From the NCBI GenBank assembly GCA_018716795.1, contig DVJK01000135.1, forward strand, positions 1 through 9,149: 9,149 nt of DNA, in the 5' to 3' direction. Below the pieces are notes generated by a model, which made no database searches, was not told the origin of the DNA, and was given only the letters and a program-made list of their open reading frames with translations. The stretch is from Candidatus Scatomorpha merdipullorum (GTDB taxonomy: Bacteria > Bacillota > Clostridia > Oscillospirales > Oscillospiraceae). The stretch's first letter is position 1, and the number at the start of each line of letters is the position of its first letter. The translations under genes and the position numbers were made by a program. Shown in pieces: positions 5,590 through 9,149 of the stretch.

Positions 5590-5670
5590 CGTAAACAGAC
5601 GAGAGATGTGAATAGGACATCGAAAGTCCGCAAACACTAAATCGTATATAACTCACTGGAGGTTTTTATC

Positions 5671-6087
5671 ATGTTCGAACTCACCCCTTATTCCACCCGC
5701 AGGAGCGTCTATGACCCCTTCAATCTGTTCAACGACTTCTTCGGAACAAGCGCCAACTCGATTGCCGAGCTGCGCACGGACATCACCGACAATGGCGACA
5801 GTTTCGTGCTCGAGGCCGACCTGCCCGGCTTCAAGAAGGATGACATCAAGATTGACCTTGAGAACGACCGCCTGACCATCAGCGCCACCCGCAGGAGCGA
5901 GCACGAGGAGAACAAGTCCGGCTGCATCCGCCGCGAGCGCCACTTCGGCACCTTCGAGCGCAGCTTCGACGTCAGCGGGATTGACACCCAGGGCATCAAG
6001 GCCGCGTACACCGACGGCGTCCTGACCCTGACCCTCCCCAAGCGCCCCGAGCTGGTGCCCGACAACAGGAGCATCAACATAGACTGA
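5671..6087 (+). CDS. hsp20: Small heat-shock protein, Hsp20/alpha-crystallin family
   Basis: ATP-independent holdase chaperone of 138 residues that binds unfolding proteins and keeps them refoldable by other chaperones. The short N-terminal arm (1-32) contains YDPFNLFNDFF, typical of the family. The alpha-crystallin domain spans about 33-126, with EADLPGFKKDDIKIDLEN (48-65), a charged loop, and the signature AYTDGVLTLTLPK (112-124). The C-terminal tail carries an I-X-I motif (INI, 135-137) used for oligomer assembly. There is one Cys (85). ATG 5671 follows GGAGG (5658-5662) with an 8-base gap. The gene stands alone, controlled by an upstream CIRCE and closed by a terminator. ATA is used only once, at the penultimate sense codon, consistent with high induced expression. 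Confidence 0.95.
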   Translation: MFELTPYSTRRSVYDPFNLFNDFFGTSANSIAELRTDITDNGDSFVLEADLPGFKKDDIKIDLENDRLTISATRRSEHEENKSGCIRRERHFGTFERSFDVSGIDTQGIKAAYTDGVLTLTLPKRPELVPDNRSINID

Positions 6088-6106
6088 GCGGCAGACTGAG
6101 CAAAGC

Positions 6107-6136
6107 AAAAGGCCCCGGGCAATCCGGGGCCTTTTT
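6107..6136. terminator. Bidirectional terminator between hsp20 and mog
   Basis: Stem GGCCCCGG (6111-6118) / CCGGGGCC (6124-6131) with loop GCAAT, flanked by AAAA (6107-6110) and TTTTT (6132-6136). Read on either strand it ends in a T-run, so it can stop both hsp20 (+) and the convergent mog gene (-), whose stop codon is 14 bp away. Confidence 0.88.
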
Positions 6137-6149
6137 GCTGCCGCGAGCT

Positions 6150-6626
6150 TCAGTTGGGCCGGCGCAGGCGGTCTATGCCGGGCTTGAGCGAGTTGATTAT
6201 CGCGGCGAGGGAGCTGGTGGCGGGCACCTCGCTGCCGGGCAGGTTTATGATAAGCGTCCCGCCGCGCAGGCCGGCAATCCCGCGCGAGAGCATGGCGTCC
6301 GGCGAGTGCCTGAGGGCGGCGGCGCGCATGACCTCGGGTATGCCGGGCGCGACGCGGTTTATGACGGCCTCCGTGGCCTCGGGCGTCACGTCGCGGCGGG
6401 AGAAGCCCGTGCCGCCCGCGGTGAGCACCAGGCAGACGTCCAAATCGTAGCTGCAGCGCACGAGCTCGGCCTTGATGACCTCAAACTCGTCGGGCACCAC
6501 CTTGGTCGTCACGATTTCCCAGCCCGCTTCGGCGAGCATTCTTGCCAGCGCGGGGCCGGTGACGTCCTCGCGCACGCCGCGGGAGCAGCGGTCGCTTACG
6601 GTCAGAATTGCGGCGGTGTATTTCAT
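6150..6626 (-). CDS. mog: MogA/MoaB-family molybdopterin adenylyltransferase
   Basis: Cytoplasmic enzyme of molybdenum/tungsten cofactor synthesis, 158 residues. MogA activates molybdopterin with ATP, giving adenylylated molybdopterin ready for metal insertion by MoeA. The N-terminal TVSDRCSRGVREDVTGP (9-25) and central LTAGGTGFSRRDVTPEAT (68-85) are hallmark substrate-binding motifs; the DVTPEAT form points to MogA more than to MoaB. NLPGS (128-132) is the third conserved motif, followed here by EVPA where many relatives have PKA or similar. I chose ATG at 6626-6624 because GGAGGGG lies six bases upstream (6639-6633); an upstream in-frame TTG would consume that site. It is the only cofactor gene in the window, transcribed alone and convergent with hsp20. 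Function is by family; physiological partner enzymes are not visible. Confidence 0.9.
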   Translation of the reverse strand: MKYTAAILTVSDRCSRGVREDVTGPALARMLAEAGWEIVTTKVVPDEFEVIKAELVRCSYDLDVCLVLTAGGTGFSRRDVTPEATEAVINRVAPGIPEVMRAAALRHSPDAMLSRGIAGLRGGTLIINLPGSEVPATSSLAAIINSLKPGIDRLRRPN

Positions 6627-6663
6627 CCTTAACCCCTCCAAGACTTCGACAATCTTCGCCGGT

Positions 6664-6692
6664 ATTATAACAGAATCCGGCGCGCTCGTAAA
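6664..6692 (-). promoter_or_regulatory. Promoter of mog
   Basis: On the minus strand: TTTACG (6692-6687), 17 bp, then a perfect TATAAT -10 (6669-6664). The start would be near 6657, leaving a leader of about 30 nt that contains the GGAGGGG ribosome-binding site. Confidence 0.7.
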
Positions 6693-6715
6693 GGTCTATG
6701 TGAAAACTGCTCTGC

Positions 6716-6739
6716 CTTTGCCGCTTTGCAACGGCAAAG
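6716..6739. repeat. Inverted repeat CTTTGCCG / CGGCAAAG upstream of the glnA promoter
   Basis: Perfect 8-bp arms (6716-6723 and 6732-6739) separated by CTTTGCAA, located 35 bp upstream of the glnA -35 and 24 bp upstream of the mog -35. Runs of T follow at a distance (6751-6756). It could be a regulator site shared by the divergent genes. It does not match the GlnR/TnrA pattern (TGTNA, 7 bases, TNACA). Confidence 0.4.
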
Positions 6740-6774
6740 AATTTTACGTTTTTTACAAAATTGCAGCTTTGGTA

Positions 6775-6803
6775 TTGACAAATCCGTCAGGCTGGTTTAT
6801 CAT
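6775..6803 (+). promoter_or_regulatory. Sigma-70-type promoter of glnA
   Basis: TTGACA (6775-6780, perfect -35), 17-bp spacer, TATCAT (6798-6803, five of six). Transcription is predicted to start at about 6809-6811, a few bases before the large hairpin. The leader to the glnA start is about 137 nt. Confidence 0.8.
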
Positions 6804-6812
6804 CACGCCATC

Positions 6813-6868
6813 AAAGGGCAAAGGCGTCCGGAGATTTTTACTTCTCCAGGACGCCTTTGCCCCTTTTT
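6813..6868 (+). terminator. Leader attenuator-like terminator of glnA
   Basis: A 14-bp perfect stem (6816-6829 with 6849-6862) continues after a one-base bulge (A6848) into GGAGA/TCTCC (6830-6834 with 6843-6847), loop TTTTTACT. Below it, AAA (6813-6815) can pair with T residues across a bulged C (6863), and a TTTTT run (6864-6868) follows. This is stronger than the two operon-end terminators in the window, but it sits between the glnA promoter and glnA and starts within a few bases of the predicted transcript start. No + strand gene upstream needs it. Its reverse reading lacks a good T-run. It should therefore cut most glnA transcripts to about 58 nt unless bypassed. Confidence 0.78.
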
Positions 6869-6873
6869 ATACC

Positions 6874-6906
6874 CGGCGCGGGCCCCTGAGGCCCGGAAAA
6901 GCGCCG
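6874..6906 (+). other. Second leader hairpin before glnA
   Basis: Outer stem CGGCGC (6874-6879) / GCGCCG (6901-6906) and inner stem GGGCC (6880-6884) / GGCCC (6890-6894) with loop CCTGA; a GGAAAA bulge (6895-6900) separates them on the 3' side. It lies 5 bases after the U-tract of the attenuator and 40 bases before the glnA start. It could stabilise processed glnA mRNA or bind a regulator; no function is shown. Confidence 0.5.
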
Positions 6907-6946
6907 CGGAAGCCATATTTCAGCGATTTGAAAAGGAGTGTCGGAA

Positions 6947-8278
6947 ATGAGCAAGTACAGCAAGAGGGACATCATGCGTCTGGTGGCGGATGAGAACGTG
7001 GAGTTTGTCCGTATGCAGTTCACGGATATCTTCGGCCAGCTCAAGAACGTGGCCATCACGGCCAGCCAGCTCGAAAAGGCGCTCAACAATCAAATCATGA
7101 TAGACGGCAGCTCCATAGAGGGCTTCACCCGCATACACGAGAGCGACCAGTATCTCTACCCCGACCCCGACAGCTTCGCGATACTGCCCTGGGCGAAGGG
7201 CGAGGGGCGCACGGCGAGGCTCATCTGCGACGTGTACAACCCTGACGGCACGCCCTTCGTGGGCGACCCGCGCGGCGTTCTGAAGCGCGCGCTCAGGCGG
7301 GCGGCGGAGCTGGGCTACACCTTCAACGTCGGCCCGGAGTGCGAGTTCTTCCTCTTCGAGACGGACGAACACGGCCGCCCGACCACCAAAACGGGCGACG
7401 AGGCGGGCTACTTCGACCTCGGCCCCGTCGACCACGGCGAGTTCGTCCGCCGCGACATCTGCATGGCGCTCGAGCAGATGGGCTTTGAGATAGAGGCCAG
7501 CCATCACGAGGTGGCCGCCGGCCAGCACGAGATAGACTTCAAGTACGCCGACGCGCTCACCGCCGCGGACAACATCATGACCTTCCGCATGGTCGTCAAA
7601 ACCCTCGCGCAGCAGCACGGCCTGCACGCGACCTTCATGCCCAAGCCGGTCTTCGGCATCAACGGCAGCGGCATGCACACGAACATGTCCCTCTTCCGCG
7701 AGGGGAAGAACGTCTTCTTCGACCCCGAGGGCGAGCGCGGCCTCTCGAGCGAGTGCTACTCCTTTATCGCCGGGCTGCTGGCCCACGTGCGCGGCATGAC
7801 GGCGGTGACGAACCCGCTTGTGAACTCGTACAAGCGCCTGGTGCCGGGCTATGAGGCGCCCTGCTACCTCGCCTGGAGCGCCTCAAACCGCTCCGCGCTC
7901 ATACGCATCCCCGCCGCGCGCGGGCAGAGCACCCGCGTGGAGCTCCGCAACCCCGACCCGGCCTGCAACCCCTACCTGGCCCTCGCGCTCTGCCTCACGG
8001 CGGGCCTCGACGGCATAGAGCGCGGCCTGGAGGCGCCCGCGGAGATAACCGAGAACATCTTCGCCATGGACGCCGCCGCGCGCCTCGCGAACGGCATAGA
8101 CAACTTGCCCGGCTCGCTCGAGGAGGCGGTGCAGGCCCTGGAGAGCGACGAGCTCATGGCCGCCGCGCTCGGCGAGCACGTCTTCCCGCGCTACGTCGAG
8201 GGCAAGCTGCGCGAGTGGGATGAGTACCGCACGCAGGTCACGGACTGGGAGCTCGCGCAGTACATGGTGAAGTACTGA
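6947..8278 (+). CDS. glnA: Type I glutamine synthetase
   Basis: Cytoplasmic enzyme making glutamine from glutamate, ammonium and ATP; a dodecamer in this family. It is 443 residues, the length of Firmicutes GSI-alpha enzymes. The beta-grasp N-domain includes DGSSIEGF (53-60) with Arg62, the residue tied to glutamine feedback inhibition in Bacillus subtilis. The catalytic domain has PECEFFLF, HHEVAAGQHEIDF (metal and ATP binding), GSGMHTNMSL, NSYKRLVPGYEAP (the flap region) and RIPAARGQSTRVELRNPDPACNPYLA. I see no adenylylation-type insert. The tail QYMVKY resembles the Bacillus C-terminus that contacts GlnR. ATG 6947 follows AAGGAG (6933-6938) by 8 bases; the nearby GTG at 6938 overlaps that site. 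asnB begins one base after the stop. About half of the Ile codons are ATA. Confidence 0.97.
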   Translation: MSKYSKRDIMRLVADENVEFVRMQFTDIFGQLKNVAITASQLEKALNNQIMIDGSSIEGFTRIHESDQYLYPDPDSFAILPWAKGEGRTARLICDVYNPDGTPFVGDPRGVLKRALRRAAELGYTFNVGPECEFFLFETDEHGRPTTKTGDEAGYFDLGPVDHGEFVRRDICMALEQMGFEIEASHHEVAAGQHEIDFKYADALTAADNIMTFRMVVKTLAQQHGLHATFMPKPVFGINGSGMHTNMSLFREGKNVFFDPEGERGLSSECYSFIAGLLAHVRGMTAVTNPLVNSYKRLVPGYEAPCYLAWSASNRSALIRIPAARGQSTRVELRNPDPACNPYLALALCLTAGLDGIERGLEAPAEITENIFAMDAAARLANGIDNLPGSLEEAVQALESDELMAAALGEHVFPRYVEGKLREWDEYRTQVTDWELAQYMVKY

Positions 8279-8279
8279 T

Positions 8280-9149
8280 ATGTGCGCGATATTCGGCTTT
8301 ACGAGACGGACGGTCTCGCGCGCTCTGGCCGTGGAGGGCTTCATGCGGACGCTCTCCCGCGGCCCGGACATGAGCCGCTTCACGGAGTGCGGGCCCGGCT
8401 GGCTGGGCTTCCACCGCCTGGCGATAATGGGCCTCAACGCGAACGGGATGCAGCCCTTCACGCTGGACGGCGACATGTGCGTCTGCAACGGCGAGCTCTA
8501 CGGCTTCCGCCCGCTCAAGACCGAGCTCGTCGGCATGGGCTACCGCTTCAGATCCGGCTCCGACTGCGAGATACTCCTGCCCATGTACCGCGAGCACGGC
8601 ACGGGCATGTTCGCCATGCTGGACGCCGAGTTCGCCTGCATCATCTACGACTCGCGGAAAAAGAGCTTCGTCGCCGCGCGCGACCCGCTGGGGATACGCC
8701 CGCTCTATTACGGCGAGCTCACCGCCGGCGGCATGGCCTTCGCAAGCGAGCCGAAGAACCTCGTCGGGTTCTGCCGGGAGATACGCCCCTTCCCGCCGGG
8801 GCACTACTGGGATGGGGAGTTCCACCGCTACGCCGACCTGACGGCGGTCTCGGAATACAGCGGCGACGGCGAGGAGGAGGCGGCGGAGCACATCCGCGAG
8901 CTGCTTATACAAGCGGTCGACAAGCGTCTCGATTCCGACGCGCCGCTCGGCTTCCTGCTCTCGGGCGGGCTGGACTCCAGCCTGGTCTGCTCGATAGCCG
9001 CCCGGCTGCTGCAAAGGCCGATACGCACCTTCGCCATAGGCATGGACACGGACCCCATTGACCTCAAATACGCGCGCCGCTGCGCCGAGTTCCTGGGCAG
9101 CGAGCACACGGAGGTCACTATGACGCGCGAGGACGTCCTCGCCGCGCTC
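8280..9149 (+). CDS. asnB: Glutamine-dependent asparagine synthetase, 3' truncated by the window
   Basis: First 290 codons of an enzyme that normally has about 500-630 residues; it converts aspartate to asparagine with ATP, using ammonia released from glutamine. Cys2 after the initiator Met is the class II glutaminase nucleophile, which fixes the start at ATG 8280. The glutaminase domain (about 2-190) shows FHRLAI (44-49), NGELYG (70-75), GSDCE (93-97, the AsnB form), RDPLGIRPLYYG (134-145) and FASEPKNL (154-161). The synthetase domain opens with the ATP pyrophosphatase loop LLSGGLDSS (226-234), then TFAIGM and LKYARRCAEFLG. The usual RHRGPD reads LSRGPD here. The start is one base after the glnA stop with only a weak GGTGAAG upstream, so translation probably depends on ribosomes finishing glnA. 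The frame has no stop before the window ends. Confidence 0.95.
   Translation, partial: MCAIFGFTRRTVSRALAVEGFMRTLSRGPDMSRFTECGPGWLGFHRLAIMGLNANGMQPFTLDGDMCVCNGELYGFRPLKTELVGMGYRFRSGSDCEILLPMYREHGTGMFAMLDAEFACIIYDSRKKSFVAARDPLGIRPLYYGELTAGGMAFASEPKNLVGFCREIRPFPPGHYWDGEFHRYADLTAVSEYSGDGEEEAAEHIRELLIQAVDKRLDSDAPLGFLLSGGLDSSLVCSIAARLLQRPIRTFAIGMDTDPIDLKYARRCAEFLGSEHTEVTMTREDVLAAL

Noticed and set aside
5584..5650. RNA thermometer formed by TATATACG (5584-5591) and CGTATATA (5643-5650) before hsp20
   Set aside because: The left arm is the likely -10 box and so absent from that transcript, and neither arm covers the GGAGG. No sequence complementary to the ribosome-binding site was found in the leader.
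6813..6906. Classical ANTAR dual-hexaloop antiterminator target before glnA
   Set aside because: The first loop is 8 nt and the second 5 nt, the second hairpin lies after the U-tract, and no hexaloop with the expected bases is present.
8282..9061. Long + strand open frame overlapping the asparagine synthetase
   Set aside because: It is a high-GC shadow frame. The frame beginning at 8280 encodes a clear AsnB with Cys2 and SGGLDSS, and stays open to the window end.

Overview
The window looks like chromosomal DNA of a GC-rich member of the Clostridia, most likely Oscillospiraceae-like gut Firmicutes. This is inferred from four things: strong Shine-Dalgarno sequences with GTG/ATG starts; a perfect CIRCE (HrcA) operator; a glutamine synthetase with the short Firmicutes-type architecture, Arg62 and a QYM..Y tail; and a lipoprotein with the Glu/Thr/Pro linker common in that group. 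Third codon positions are strongly G/C, yet the Ile codon ATA is frequent in most genes. No phage, transposase or CRISPR genes are present, and every protein belongs to a recognisable family.

Layout. (1) 1-2153, + strand: the end of a metal (probably zinc) ABC importer operon, ordered binding protein (5' truncated), ATPase, permease, with 1-4 bp stop/start overlaps. (2) 2154-4785, + strand: a regulatory intergenic stretch with three perfect palindromes and a sigma-70-type promoter, then a polar amino acid ABC importer (lipoprotein, internal terminator, permease, ATPase) closed by a terminator. (3) 4786-5498: about 700 bp of non-coding, repeat-rich DNA with direct and inverted copies of GC-rich elements and a three-way-junction element. 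(4) 5499-6136, + strand: a CIRCE operator, long leader and small heat-shock protein Hsp20, ending in a terminator shared with the convergent gene. (5) 6150-6692, - strand: a MogA-type molybdopterin adenylyltransferase with its own promoter. (6) 6693-9149, + strand: a glnA leader with a promoter and a very strong hairpin-plus-U-tract placed almost at the transcription start, then glnA and, one base later, the first half of a glutamine-dependent asparagine synthetase (asnB), which runs off the window.

How it fits together. Two importers bring in metal and amino acids. GlnA makes glutamine, and AsnB spends it as an amide donor for asparagine, so their tight coupling is metabolically sensible. 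Hsp20 and Mog are single-gene units. The least ordinary parts are regulatory and non-coding: the promoter-proximal attenuator-like hairpin before glnA, the palindrome cluster before the amino acid importer, the terminator inside that operon, the CIRCE far upstream of hsp20, and the mosaic repeat island. I found no convincing new protein system.
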